Positions 26,342-35,526 of a stretch of DNA of 64,000 nt are shown here, piece by piece. Numbering within the stretch: position 1 is the stretch's first letter; the number at the start of each line of letters is the position of its first letter. Position numbers and translations under genes: made by a program. Below the pieces are notes generated by a model. It was not told the origin of the DNA. It made no database searches and saw only the letters and a program-made list of their open reading frames with translations. The stretch is from Sulfitobacter sp. DFL-14 (GTDB taxonomy: Bacteria > Pseudomonadota > Alphaproteobacteria > Rhodobacterales > Rhodobacteraceae), in the NCBI RefSeq assembly GCF_003335585.1, contig NZ_QBFD01000002.1:26412-90411 (forward strand), in the 5' to 3' direction.

Positions 26342-27366
26342 CCTTTCTCAAATACGCGGTCTATCGCTTTTTCACCATGCTGCTGACGCTCTGGATCGTG
26401 TCGATCCTTGTCTTCACCATCATCAACCTGCCGCCCGGCGATTACCTGTCCAACCAGATTGCCGAGCTGCGCGCCACGGGGCAGGCCGAAGGGGTTGCCA
26501 AGGCCGAATTCCTGCGCACCGAATATGCGCTGGACCGGCCGATCTGGGAGCAATACCTGATCTGGGTCGGCTTTGCCCCCGGCCCCAACGGGTTTTCCGG
26601 GCTGATCCAGGGCGATTTCGGCTGGTCCTTCGAATTCGACCAGCCGGTCGGGGAAATCGTGGGGGATGCGCTCTGGCTGACGGTGCTGGTCAATCTCGCC
26701 GCCGTGCTCTTTGTCTATGTGGTCGCCCTGCCGCTGGGCGTGCTGGCCGCTGCCGAGGCGGAGACATGGATGGATTACACCGCCGGATTCGTGGGATATC
26801 TTGGCCTTGCCACACCCAACTTCCTGCTGGCGCTGATCCTGTTCTACTATGGCCACAAGTATTTCGACATTCCCATCGGCGGCCTGATGGACGCCAGTTT
26901 CGAGGGCGAACCGCTGAGCTGGGCCAAGTTCAAATCCATGGCCACCCATCTGATTGTGCCCACTTTCGTTATCGGCACTGCGGGGGCGGCGGCGATGATG
27001 CAGCGCCTGCGCGCGAACATGCTGGACGAGCTTAGCAAACCCTATGTGGAGACCGCCCGCGCCAAGGGGCTGGCCCCGGCGCGCCTGTTGACCAAATATC
27101 CACTGCGGATGGCCTTCAACCCCTTTGTCGCGGACATCGGCAACCTGCTGCCCGCCATGGTCTCCGGCTCGGTGCTGGTGTCCGTCGTTTTGGCCCTGCC
27201 CACCATCGGCCCTGCCCTGCTGGCCGCGCTGAAAAGCCAGGATCAGTTCCTTGCCGCCTTCGTGCTGATGTTCGTGGCCCTGCTGACACTGGTCGGCACG
27301 ATGATCTCGGACTTGTTGCTGGTGCTGCTCGATCCGCGCATCCGCTACGGGAGCCGTGACACATGA
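26338..27366 (+). CDS. ABC transporter permease (DppB/OppB type)
   Basis: 342 aa. An N-terminal membrane helix (LLTLWIVSILVFTIINLPPG) with the family PPGDY motif precedes a long periplasmic insert and the BPD_transp_1 domain with five helices. The cytoplasmic EAA loop is YVETARAKGLAPARLLTKYP, which docks on the ATPase. It forms the transmembrane channel with the following permease. ATGA overlaps occur at both ends. Confidence 0.94.
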   Translation: MTFLKYAVYRFFTMLLTLWIVSILVFTIINLPPGDYLSNQIAELRATGQAEGVAKAEFLRTEYALDRPIWEQYLIWVGFAPGPNGFSGLIQGDFGWSFEFDQPVGEIVGDALWLTVLVNLAAVLFVYVVALPLGVLAAAEAETWMDYTAGFVGYLGLATPNFLLALILFYYGHKYFDIPIGGLMDASFEGEPLSWAKFKSMATHLIVPTFVIGTAGAAAMMQRLRANMLDELSKPYVETARAKGLAPARLLTKYPLRMAFNPFVADIGNLLPAMVSGSVLVSVVLALPTIGPALLAALKSQDQFLAAFVLMFVALLTLVGTMISDLLLVLLDPRIRYGSRDT

Positions 27367-28517
27367 GCATTCAGCCGGACAACCGTTATGTCGATGCAGA
27401 AGCCTGGTCCGATGAAACCAACATCAGCGCGCCCGAACGCGCAGACATGGATGCGCCGGCCTGGCTGCTGACCTGGCGCAAGTTCAAACGCCACCGGATC
27501 GGGCTGATATCGGGCATTTTCCTGCTGTTGTGCTACCTGATGCTGCCCATTGCCGGTTTCATCGCCCCCTATACCCCCAATCAGCGCAGCGCCGACTACC
27601 TCTATGCACCGCCGCAAAGCGTCGAACTGTGGCACGAGGGGTCTTTTGTGGGGCCTTACGTCTATCCGATCACGGCAGAGGCCGATCTGGTCAATTTCCG
27701 CTGGACCTATACCACCGATACATCCACCCCGATGCCGCTGGAATTTTTCTGCGAAGGGGCGGATTACAACCTCTTCGGCCTGATCCCCTCCGACACCCAT
27801 CTGTTCTGTGCGCCGCCGGGGGCCACGATCTTTCTCTGGGGGTCCGACAGGCTGGGCCGGGACGTGTTCAGCCGTATCCTCTATGGCGCGCAACTGTCGC
27901 TGACGGTCGGGCTGATCGGCATCACCGTTTCCTTCCTGCTCGGCATCACCTTCGGGGCGCTTGCGGGTTACTTTGGCGGGCGCACCGACTGGATCATCAA
28001 CCGCGCCATCGAAATCCTGCGCTCCCTGCCGGAACTGCCGCTCTGGCTCGCCCTCTCGGCGGCGGTGCCTTCCAACTGGGGGCCGGTGGCGGTCTTTTTC
28101 ATCATCTCGATCATTCTCGGCATCCTGGACTGGCCTGGCCTCGCCCGCGCGGTGCGGTCGAAATTTCTGTCGCTGCGCGAGGAGGAATTCGTGAAAGCAG
28201 CGGAAATGATGGGGGCCAGACCGGCGCGGATCATCAGCAGGCATCTGCTGCCGAACTTCATGTCGCATCTGATCGCCAGCGCAACCCTGTCGATCCCGGC
28301 AATGATCCTGGGTGAGACGGCGCTGAGCTTCCTCGGCCTCGGCCTGCGCGCCCCTGCCGTCAGCTGGGGCGTCATGCTGAACGACGCCCAGAACCTGGCC
28401 AGCATCGAAATCTACTGGTGGACGGCCATCCCCATGCTGCCCATCATCATCGTTGTCCTGGCATTCAACTTCCTGGGCGACGGCCTGCGGGCATCGCTCG
28501 ACCCCTACAAGGGGTGA
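27363..28517 (+). CDS. ABC transporter permease (DppC/OppC type)
   Basis: 384 aa. The N-terminal cytoplasmic tail and first helix (LISGIFLLLCYLMLPIAGFI) carry the OppC_N pattern, then an unusually long periplasmic insert (about residues 70-150), and the permease domain beginning WGSDRLGRDVFSRILYGAQL. The EAA loop is FVKAAEMMGARPARIISRHL. The C-terminus (NFLGDGLRASLDPYKG) is canonical. It is the last gene of the ABC operon and stops three bases before the convergent map gene. Confidence 0.94.
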   Translation: MSIQPDNRYVDAEAWSDETNISAPERADMDAPAWLLTWRKFKRHRIGLISGIFLLLCYLMLPIAGFIAPYTPNQRSADYLYAPPQSVELWHEGSFVGPYVYPITAEADLVNFRWTYTTDTSTPMPLEFFCEGADYNLFGLIPSDTHLFCAPPGATIFLWGSDRLGRDVFSRILYGAQLSLTVGLIGITVSFLLGITFGALAGYFGGRTDWIINRAIEILRSLPELPLWLALSAAVPSNWGPVAVFFIISIILGILDWPGLARAVRSKFLSLREEEFVKAAEMMGARPARIISRHLLPNFMSHLIASATLSIPAMILGETALSFLGLGLRAPAVSWGVMLNDAQNLASIEIYWWTAIPMLPIIIVVLAFNFLGDGLRASLDPYKG

Positions 28518-28520
28518 TAC

Positions 28521-29267
28521 CTACCCCGGCCGCGTCATCACGAGCGCACCGCGATCAGTGGCCACGATGGTGTGCTCGTATTGCACCGCCGGTGCCGCGG
28601 GCTCCGCGTAAAGTGTCCAGCCGTCGGCGCCATCTGCCGCGAAATGGGCACCGGTGGACAGAAACGGCTCTACTGTCAGCACCAGACCCTTGTCGATGCG
28701 CCGGGGGTCGCGGTTGCGCCAGGTCGCTATTTCCTGCGGATATTCGTGCAGGGAACGGCCGACCCCGTGGCTCGCCAGATTGCGGATCAGCGTGTAACCC
28801 CGCGCAGAGGCAAAGCGGTCGATGGCATTACCGATCCTGTGAAGCGAACGCCCGCGGCGCACCTGCGCGATCCCGATCTCCATTGCTCGCCTGCCGTCCC
28901 TGCACAGGCGTGCCCGCCTTGCGGAAACCGGTCCGACGGGAAAGCTCGCGCCGGTATCGGCGAAATATCCGTCCTTGGAAGCGGAGACGTCAATATTCAC
29001 CAGATCGCCCTGCATGATCACCCGGTTGCCGGGGATACCATGGGCAACTTCCTCGTTGACGCTGATGCAGGTGGCGCCGGGAAACCCGTAGACCGCGCGC
29101 GGCGCGGCTTCCGCGCCCTCGGCCTCCAGCAAGGCAGCACCTACAGCGTCCAGATCCCCTGTCGTCATGCCCGGCTCCATTACGCGCGCCATGGCCTGCA
29201 TCGTATTGGCCACGATGCGCCCGATCCGGCGCAAGCCGTCCAGTTCTTCCTGCCTGGTGATGGTCAT
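28521..29267 (-). CDS. map: Type I methionine aminopeptidase
   Basis: 248 aa pita-bread-fold metalloprotease that removes N-terminal methionine. The dinuclear metal ligands can be placed: Asp in VNIDVSASKDGYFADTG (two Asp), His in ASHGVGRSLHEYP, Glu in LVLTVEPFLSTG and Glu in VQYEHTIVATD. The substrate-side histidine is in NEEVAHGIPGNRV. The family's compact length and lack of an N-terminal extension indicate type I. It converges with the ABC operon and is not near other translation genes, so it may be a second, accessory copy in this genome (inference). Confidence 0.93.
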   Translation of the reverse strand: MTITRQEELDGLRRIGRIVANTMQAMARVMEPGMTTGDLDAVGAALLEAEGAEAAPRAVYGFPGATCISVNEEVAHGIPGNRVIMQGDLVNIDVSASKDGYFADTGASFPVGPVSARRARLCRDGRRAMEIGIAQVRRGRSLHRIGNAIDRFASARGYTLIRNLASHGVGRSLHEYPQEIATWRNRDPRRIDKGLVLTVEPFLSTGAHFAADGADGWTLYAEPAAPAVQYEHTIVATDRGALVMTRPG

Positions 29268-29376
29268 CCACGCAATCCTTTTTACAACCGCCCGCCGCGC
29301 GTCGGGACTTCGCGACCCATTACACCAAACTGGGCCAACATAACCACCGGTTCCCCTTCTATGTCTGAAATATCTC

Positions 29377-29410
29377 CGGGGAGCGCGAGGGGCAGCGCCC
29401 CTCGCCCCGG
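29377..29410 (-). terminator. Hairpin downstream of the MBL-fold hydrolase gene
   Basis: A 9-bp perfect stem GCGAGGGGC / GCCCCTCGC with a 3-base loop is extended by outer CCGGG/CCCGG pairing. It lies between the 3' end of the hydrolase gene and map. No T-tract follows, so termination is likely but not certain. Confidence 0.45.
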
Positions 29411-29441
29411 TCGGAGGGGCTTCAGCCCATTCGAAAGCAGA

Positions 29442-30215
29442 TCAATCGTACCACTTGCCCATCTTCACCTCGACATCCGTGCCCACACGCTTGGCGAAGG
29501 CTTCCGGATCCTGGGTGCCGCCGTCCCGGCCGCGGTAGTGGTAGGGATAGACATATGTCGGCGCAAATTCGGACACCGCCGATGCCGCGGCATTCACGTC
29601 CATGGTGAAGGGCAGGTTCATGCAGACAAAAGCCAGGTCGATGTCCGACAGTTGTCGCATCTCCGGAATGTCCTCGGTATCGCCAGAGATATAGACCCGG
29701 AACTTGTCGAAGTTCAGCACATATCCGTTGTCGCGGCCTTCGGGGTGAAAATTCTTGCGCTCTTCGGTCATGTTGTAGGCCGGAAGCGCTTCGATGTTCA
29801 TCCCGGCAAACTGTGCCATTTCCGCGTTGGCCACAGCCGTTGCCTTGCCCTTCAGGTCTTCGGGCAACATGTCAAAGACGGCCGGGTTGGTGATCAGTTG
29901 GGTGGTCTCCCCCACCAGGGCGGACAAGGTTTCTGCGTTGTAATGGTCCCCATGTTCGTGGGTGATCAATACCAGATCCGCGGGCGGGAAATCCGCGTAT
30001 TGCGCCGCATCGCCCACCGGGTCGACGTAAATCGTGCCCTTGGGCGTCTCCATGACAAAGGAGGCATGGGAAACCGGATGCACGGTGATGGGGCCCGCTT
30101 CGGTGTCGAAGGTGTCGCCCGCGTGGGCCGCGGCACGCGCGGCATAGGGCAAAAGCGTGACAACCCCGGCTGTCGCAGCGGTGGTGACAAGGAAATGGCG
30201 ACGTGTCTGTGACAT
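29442..30215 (-). CDS. Exported MBL-fold metal-dependent hydrolase (UlaG-like)
   Basis: 257 aa. The N-terminus is a twin-arginine signal (TRRHFLVTTAATAGVVTLL, then ARAAA). The metallo-beta-lactamase signature is VLITHEHGDHYNAETL, with further ligands in YVYPYHYRG and the ISGDTED strand (Asp). The fold resembles UlaG/YtnP-type hydrolases acting on lactone- or phosphodiester-like bonds, but the substrate is not predictable. The Tat signal implies it is exported folded with its metals. It stands alone between map and the MscS gene. Confidence 0.88.
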   Translation of the reverse strand: MSQTRRHFLVTTAATAGVVTLLPYAARAAAHAGDTFDTEAGPITVHPVSHASFVMETPKGTIYVDPVGDAAQYADFPPADLVLITHEHGDHYNAETLSALVGETTQLITNPAVFDMLPEDLKGKATAVANAEMAQFAGMNIEALPAYNMTEERKNFHPEGRDNGYVLNFDKFRVYISGDTEDIPEMRQLSDIDLAFVCMNLPFTMDVNAAASAVSEFAPTYVYPYHYRGRDGGTQDPEAFAKRVGTDVEVKMGKWYD

Positions 30216-30301
30216 TGTGATCCTCCTTCTGGGTTAAGCAGGAGATAGGCGGCTGCCCCCCATTGTCAAAACCGGGGGAGCACAATTTCGGCGTCGCACG
30301 C

Positions 30302-32737
30302 CTAACGGTCATCCCCCATGTCTGCAGCGTCCCCCATGTCTTCTTCCTCGATATGGGCATGTGCCGCCGCGGTCACCGCCTTGCGGTCTTCTTCGCTCAG
30401 GTTCTCGACCTTGCCATCGGCCAGGCGCACGGTCACTTCGCGGTGGGCGAATTTGATGCCTTCGCGTTCGAACAGGGCGCGAATGTCCTCATAGACCTTC
30501 TTGCGCACCAGCCACTGGTCCCCGGGCTTGGTCATGAACTTGACCCGGATGATCATGGCGCTGTCCTGCATCTCGATCACGCCCTGGGATTTCAGAGGCT
30601 GGATGAAGTTGTCCCCGATCACCGGGTCATCCAGCAGTTCCTGCCCCAGTTTCTTGATCAGCTTGCGGACCTTTTCCACATCGGTGTCATAGGTCACCCG
30701 CAGCGGCAGTTTCATCATCACCCAATCGCGGGAATAATTGGTGATCACCTGCAGTTCACCAAAGGGAATCGTGTGCAGCGCGCCCAGATGATGGCGCAGC
30801 TGGAAGGACCGGACGGAGATCTTTTCGACCGTGCCCTTGACCTCGCCCACGTCCAGATACTCGCCCTTGCGAAAGGCGTCGTCGAACAGAAAGAACGCCC
30901 CGGCAAAGATGTCGCGCACCAGCGCCTGGGAGCCGAAGCCGATCGCCACCCCGACGATCCCGGCACCGGCAAACAGGGGGCCGACATTGATCCCGAGCTC
31001 CATCAGCACGATCAGCAGCAGCGTCACCACCACAAGGATCAGGATGAAGTTGCGGAACAGCGGCAAGAGGGTCGCAAGCCGGCTTGCGGAAGATCCGCCG
31101 CCTTCGTCGCCCAGTTCAACTTCCTTTTCATCCCCGGTTTCCTCGGCGATCTTGTTGTCGATCCAGATCCGGAAGGCATGATAGACCACGTAACCGACAA
31201 AGATGATCACCAGGATGTCGAGAAACCGGTCGGCATAGCTTTCGACCATCTGCGCGCCGTCGTTGTCCCAGATGTAGAAAAACGCATAGGCCCCCGCGAC
31301 AAAGGCAAGAATGCCGGCAACCCGCCCGGCAAGACCTTCGAAGGTGCTCAGCCGGTGGCGCGGCATCAGGCCCATGCGCGCCTCTTCCTCGGCCACGGCG
31401 GCACGGGTATCGGCCAGTTCCTCGCTCAGCCGCGCCGCTTCAACTTCGGAGATTTCGGACTGCGCTTCCAGTGCGGCCGCCAGCTCGGCCTCCTGGGTTT
31501 CTTCCTCGGCCAGCTTTTCGTTCATGCGGCGCATCACGCGGGCGCGGGCGAAACTGCGTTCGATCAGATAGTTGATCACACCGTAAACCACGATGATCGA
31601 CATCATGATGCCGTAAGCCCCCGCGATCAGCGGAATGGAGGACGGGTTCCCAAGGACCAGATCAGCGGTCAGCTCCAGCCAGGCAAAGATGACGTAAATG
31701 ATCATCCCCGGCGCCCATGCACGCGACAGGAACCGCACGAGGAAACTGCATTCCTCCAGGAATTTCCCGTTCCGCAAAGCGAGGCTGACTGCGCGGCGGT
31801 TGATCAGGACCATCAGGATGTTCATCAGGACGATACCCGCCGACATCATCGCGCTGAGAAAGGCATAGACCTCGTAGTTCAGGCCCAGCTCACCGATCCA
31901 GATGCCGAAAAGAATCGCGCAGATGTCCAGGACGGCCAGAATCCATATCCACCTGTGCAGCCGTTTTGCGTCGCGGTCGCTGAAATGCGGGATCCGGTAC
32001 TGGCTCAGAAAGGGCGAAAGGATCATCCGCCAGATCCCCGCAACCAGGCGGCATGCAAAATAGCCGATATTGATCAGACTGACGGTGAATTGAATCGCCG
32101 TGTCTTCCAGCGTGCCGAAGATCGTGAACCCCAGGATGTAGGCCACCAGCATCGAAACCAGGATGCCCACGACGCCGACGGCAAAGCGCATGACGAGGAA
32201 GGGCATTTTTTCCACATAGCCCTGCGGGTTTTCCATCACGCGGGCGGTAACGAACCCCCGCGCAATCCGTCTGCCAAATACATATCGTTCGAACAGCGAC
32301 CCGACCGCAAACAGGGCAAGGCACAGCAGCAATGTCTTGCCAAAGGCCCAAATGGTGCCATCCGGGCTGGCCGCGCGCAGGATATAGGCGACTTCGTTGA
32401 AGGCAGCAGGCAGCAGTAACAGCCGGTCTACAAGGGCGGCCCGGAACTGCATCGCCCGGTCCTGTGCGGCCATCAGCGGTGATTTCCCTGCTGGCTGCTC
32501 TGCTGTGGTTTCCGCAGCCTCGGTGGTGCCCTGGGTCAGCAGGTTGCCCTCGGTGTCGATCACCACCACGCCCACACCATTTTCGGCGGCCTGCCGGATG
32601 ATCCGGTCGATGTTTTCCGCGCTCGCGGAGGGGGCTGCCTTTTCCTTGCTCAGCAGCGGCCCCAGCCCCTGCGCCTGCGCATCGGGGGCGGGCAGGCAGG
32701 TCATCAAGGCCATGATGAGAAAGGTAAGATAGCGCAT
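30302..32737 (-). CDS. Large MscS-family mechanosensitive channel
   Basis: 811 aa from the ATG at 32737 (GGGGG upstream); a TTG at 32755 is less likely. A signal peptide (MRYLTFLIMALMTCLPAPDA) precedes a periplasmic segment, about ten hydrophobic helices and a charged coiled stretch (about residues 430-470, rich in AEEE/EAEL). The C-terminal MscS core shows the pore helix region AGAGIVGVAIGFGSQALVRD, followed by the beta domain (GEYLDVGEVKGTVEKISVRS). Multi-helix members such as MscK or YbiO/MscM release solutes on hypo-osmotic shock. It is divergent from the glycosyltransferase operon. Confidence 0.93.
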   Translation of the reverse strand: MRYLTFLIMALMTCLPAPDAQAQGLGPLLSKEKAAPSASAENIDRIIRQAAENGVGVVVIDTEGNLLTQGTTEAAETTAEQPAGKSPLMAAQDRAMQFRAALVDRLLLLPAAFNEVAYILRAASPDGTIWAFGKTLLLCLALFAVGSLFERYVFGRRIARGFVTARVMENPQGYVEKMPFLVMRFAVGVVGILVSMLVAYILGFTIFGTLEDTAIQFTVSLINIGYFACRLVAGIWRMILSPFLSQYRIPHFSDRDAKRLHRWIWILAVLDICAILFGIWIGELGLNYEVYAFLSAMMSAGIVLMNILMVLINRRAVSLALRNGKFLEECSFLVRFLSRAWAPGMIIYVIFAWLELTADLVLGNPSSIPLIAGAYGIMMSIIVVYGVINYLIERSFARARVMRRMNEKLAEEETQEAELAAALEAQSEISEVEAARLSEELADTRAAVAEEEARMGLMPRHRLSTFEGLAGRVAGILAFVAGAYAFFYIWDNDGAQMVESYADRFLDILVIIFVGYVVYHAFRIWIDNKIAEETGDEKEVELGDEGGGSSASRLATLLPLFRNFILILVVVTLLLIVLMELGINVGPLFAGAGIVGVAIGFGSQALVRDIFAGAFFLFDDAFRKGEYLDVGEVKGTVEKISVRSFQLRHHLGALHTIPFGELQVITNYSRDWVMMKLPLRVTYDTDVEKVRKLIKKLGQELLDDPVIGDNFIQPLKSQGVIEMQDSAMIIRVKFMTKPGDQWLVRKKVYEDIRALFEREGIKFAHREVTVRLADGKVENLSEEDRKAVTAAAHAHIEEEDMGDAADMGDDR

Positions 32738-33082
32738 GATGGCCCCCAAATTCAATTTTACTACGCTAAGTCAGGCGACACACCATTGCAATTGCCGCCC
32801 CGGTGCGGCAGGGCCTCGGGCCAAATATCAGTGCAGATGTTTTACAAGCCCATATAACTTGTGCCATATCGGAATGCAGGCGCCACGGGCTGCCACACTA
32901 GAACCGGAAAGACCGCCCATGATGCACCCTGCCTGCTTCAGCCGCCCAATGCGCAGCCAGACCAGCCAGCGCCCCGTCCAGATGACAGACCTGGTGAACC
33001 GGGAAAGCAGATTCCCAGAACAAGCGGGAAATCGGGCTGCGTCCTGATGCGATCAGGACCGGCACCGCTGCACATGGAACGT
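32738..33082. other. Intergenic region between mscS and the glycosyltransferase operon
   Basis: About 345 bases between divergent genes. No convincing coding sequence is seen. It should hold both promoters. The only clear structure is a hairpin at 33041-33059 close to the start of the first glycosyltransferase gene. Confidence 0.6.
33041..33059 (+). promoter_or_regulatory. Leader hairpin of the glycosyltransferase operon
   Basis: GTCCTGAT-GCG-ATCAGGAC, a perfect 8-bp stem with a 3-base loop. It ends 14-24 bases before the candidate start codons at 33074 and 33083 and would mask an in-frame ATG at 33047. It may be an operator or affect translation of the first gene; this is inference. Confidence 0.4.
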
Positions 33083-34288
33083 ATGACCCACACCGTCACG
33101 ATGGCCCGCAAGGCAACGTCGCGCAGGATCATGTTCTACAGTCATGACACCTTCGGGCTGGGCCATTTGCGCCGATCCCGCGCGCTGGCCACCGCCCTGA
33201 CAAAGGGCGATGACAAGGCTTCCGCGATCATCCTGACCGGATCGCCCGTCGCAGGGCGATTTACCTTTCCCGAACGGGTCGATCACATCCGCCTGCCGGG
33301 CGTCACGAAATTGCCGGACGGGTCTTATGTCAGCCAGACGCTTGGCATGGACATCGACCAGACAACGTCACTGCGGGCGGGGTTGATCCAGACCTCGGTC
33401 GAGCAATACCAGCCGGACCTGCTGATCGTGGACAAGGAACCAACCGGCTTTCGCGGCGAGCTGCTGCCGACGCTGGAGTGGTTGCATGCCAAGGGGAACA
33501 TACCCTGCGTCCTTGGGCTACGGGATGTGCTGGACGAACCGGAGGTCATCGGCGCCGAATGGGCACGCAAGGGCGCGATCGAGGCAACAGAGCGGTTTTA
33601 TGACGAGATCTGGGTCTATGGCGCACGCGATGTCTATGACCCGACCGAGGGGCTTCACCTGTCGGAGGCCGCCCGCGTGCGGTTGCACTGGACCGGCTAT
33701 CTGCGCCGCACTGTCACTGACGCCTCCGAGGTGCCGGACAGGCCCTATATCCTGATCACCCCCGGTGGCGGCGGCGACGGGGCCACCATGGTGTCGCTGG
33801 TTCTTGAAGCCTATGAAAACGACCCCTCCTTGGGGCCGGACGCGGTGCTGGTCTACGGCCCCTTCCTGTCTGGCGAAGTGCGCGCCGCTTTCGACGCACG
33901 GGTGGCCAAACTGGGCGGGCGCGTCATCGCGACGGGATTCGACAGCCGGATCGAGGCGCTTTTTGCCCGCGCAGAGGGCGTGATCTGCATGGGCGGCTAT
34001 AATACTTTTTGCGAGGTGCTCTCCTTTGACAAGCCGGCGGTGATCGTACCGCGCACCAAACCCCGGCTGGAGCAGTGGATCAGGGCGAGCCGTGCGGAAC
34101 AGCGGGGGCTGGTGCGGATGCTGGACGAAACCCGCGACGGGATGACCGCCGCGTCGATGATCGCGGCCATCCGCAACCTGCCACGGCAGGGCAAGCCATC
34201 GGAAGCCGGGGCAGACGGGCTGCTGGAAGGTCTGGATGTCGTGGTGGCGCGGGCCCGTGCCCTGATGGCCGGGGAGAACAGCAAATGA
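33083..34288 (+). CDS. MurG-like (GT-B) glycosyltransferase family protein
   Basis: About 401 aa; starts at 33047, 33074, 33083 or 33101 are possible and none has a strong ribosome site. The first strand and loop read RRIMFYSHDTFGLGHLRRS, the GHLxR pattern of MurG-like enzymes and of COG4671-type predicted glycosyltransferases. The nucleotide-sugar side shows YILITPGGGGDGATMVS and ICMGGYNTFCEVLSFDKPAV. It shares both patterns with the product of 37177-38310 in the same operon. It is the first gene of a seven-gene chain linked by ATGA overlaps. Donor and acceptor are unknown. Confidence 0.83.
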   Translation: MTHTVTMARKATSRRIMFYSHDTFGLGHLRRSRALATALTKGDDKASAIILTGSPVAGRFTFPERVDHIRLPGVTKLPDGSYVSQTLGMDIDQTTSLRAGLIQTSVEQYQPDLLIVDKEPTGFRGELLPTLEWLHAKGNIPCVLGLRDVLDEPEVIGAEWARKGAIEATERFYDEIWVYGARDVYDPTEGLHLSEAARVRLHWTGYLRRTVTDASEVPDRPYILITPGGGGDGATMVSLVLEAYENDPSLGPDAVLVYGPFLSGEVRAAFDARVAKLGGRVIATGFDSRIEALFARAEGVICMGGYNTFCEVLSFDKPAVIVPRTKPRLEQWIRASRAEQRGLVRMLDETRDGMTAASMIAAIRNLPRQGKPSEAGADGLLEGLDVVVARARALMAGENSK

Positions 34289-35526
34289 ACGTCGGAAAGC
34301 TGGCTGTCGTGGTCAAGGGCTGGCCGCGCCTGTCAGAGACGTTTATCGCGCAGGAACTGGTTGCGCTGGAAGAGGCCGGTCTGCAGTTTGACATCTGGTC
34401 GCTGCGGCATCCGACCGATCACAAGACGCATCCGCTGCATGACCGCCTGCAGGCCCAGGTGCGCTATCTGCCGGAATACCTGCGCGATGAGCCCGCCCGC
34501 GTGGCCCGCGCGATGGGTGCTGCGGCCGACATGCCCGGTTTTGACGCGGCCGCTGCCGCCTATGCTGCCGATCTGAACCGCGACAATACCCCCAACCGCC
34601 GCCGCCGCTGGGGACAGGCCTGCGTGATGGCGCATGAACTGCCGCAGGATGTGGCGGGTCTTTATGCGCATTTCCTGCATACGCCCTCCTCTGTCGCGCG
34701 TTATGCGGCCATTCTGCGGGGCCTGCCATGGTCCTTCTCCGCCCATGCCAAGGACATCTGGACCTCTCCGGATTGGGAACTGCGCGAAAAACTGTCAGGC
34801 CAGCATCACGGCGCGGCCTTTGGCGCGACCTGCACCGCCTTTGGTGCGGCGCATCTTCAGGGGCTGGCCGACACGCCCGAGCGGGTCGATCTGGTGTATC
34901 ACGGGTTGGACCTCGGACGGTTCCCTGCCCCACCAGAGCGGAGATTGCGCAAACCGGGTGTCCTGTTCCAGATGATGTCAGTGGGGCGGCTGGTCGAGAA
35001 AAAGGGCTTTGACAACCTGATCGACGCGCTGGCCCTCTTGCCGGCTGAAATCGACTGGCACTGGACCCATATCGGCGGCGGTGCTCTGGACGCGCAGATG
35101 CGCGCGCGTGCCGAAGCGCATGGGATCAGCGCGCGCATCACCTGGCGCGGGGCCTGCGACCAGCCCGAGGTCATCGCGGCGATGCGCGCCGCCGATCTGT
35201 TTGTGCTGCCCTCGCGCATCGCGGCGGATGGCGACCGCGACGGTCTGCCCAATGTGCTGATGGAGGCGGCCAGCCAGAAGCTGCCGATCCTCAGCACGCC
35301 AGTCTCTGCCATCCCCGAATTCATCGATACCGGTGTGCATGGCGTGCTGAGCGATGACACACCGGCGACCCTGGCCGAGGCCATGGCCGGTTTCGCCGCA
35401 GACCCGGTGCGCGCGGCAGAGATGGCCGATGCCGCCCTTGCACGGCTGACCTCGGATTTCCTGATGCAACCGGGGATCGCACATCTGAAAAAGCGCCTTG
35501 TGGCGATGCTCGCGCCGACAAGATGA
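34285..35526 (+). CDS. Glycosyltransferase family 4-type protein
   Basis: 413 aa GT-B enzyme. The N-terminal domain begins KLAVVVKGWPRLSETFIAQE, a pattern of capsule/exopolysaccharide glycosyltransferases. The C-terminal GT1 domain has MMSVGRLVEKKGFDNLIDAL and the E-x7-E-like donor site in DGDRDGLPNVLMEAASQKLP. No signal peptide or membrane helix, so it should act at the cytoplasmic face. ATGA overlaps with both neighbours. Confidence 0.9.
   Translation: MNVGKLAVVVKGWPRLSETFIAQELVALEEAGLQFDIWSLRHPTDHKTHPLHDRLQAQVRYLPEYLRDEPARVARAMGAAADMPGFDAAAAAYAADLNRDNTPNRRRRWGQACVMAHELPQDVAGLYAHFLHTPSSVARYAAILRGLPWSFSAHAKDIWTSPDWELREKLSGQHHGAAFGATCTAFGAAHLQGLADTPERVDLVYHGLDLGRFPAPPERRLRKPGVLFQMMSVGRLVEKKGFDNLIDALALLPAEIDWHWTHIGGGALDAQMRARAEAHGISARITWRGACDQPEVIAAMRAADLFVLPSRIAADGDRDGLPNVLMEAASQKLPILSTPVSAIPEFIDTGVHGVLSDDTPATLAEAMAGFAADPVRAAEMADAALARLTSDFLMQPGIAHLKKRLVAMLAPTR

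Noticed and set aside
30263..32419. Plus-strand open frame of 718 codons within the MscS gene
   Set aside because: Antisense of a gene with intact channel motifs; composition rich in His, Asp and Gln matches a shadow frame.
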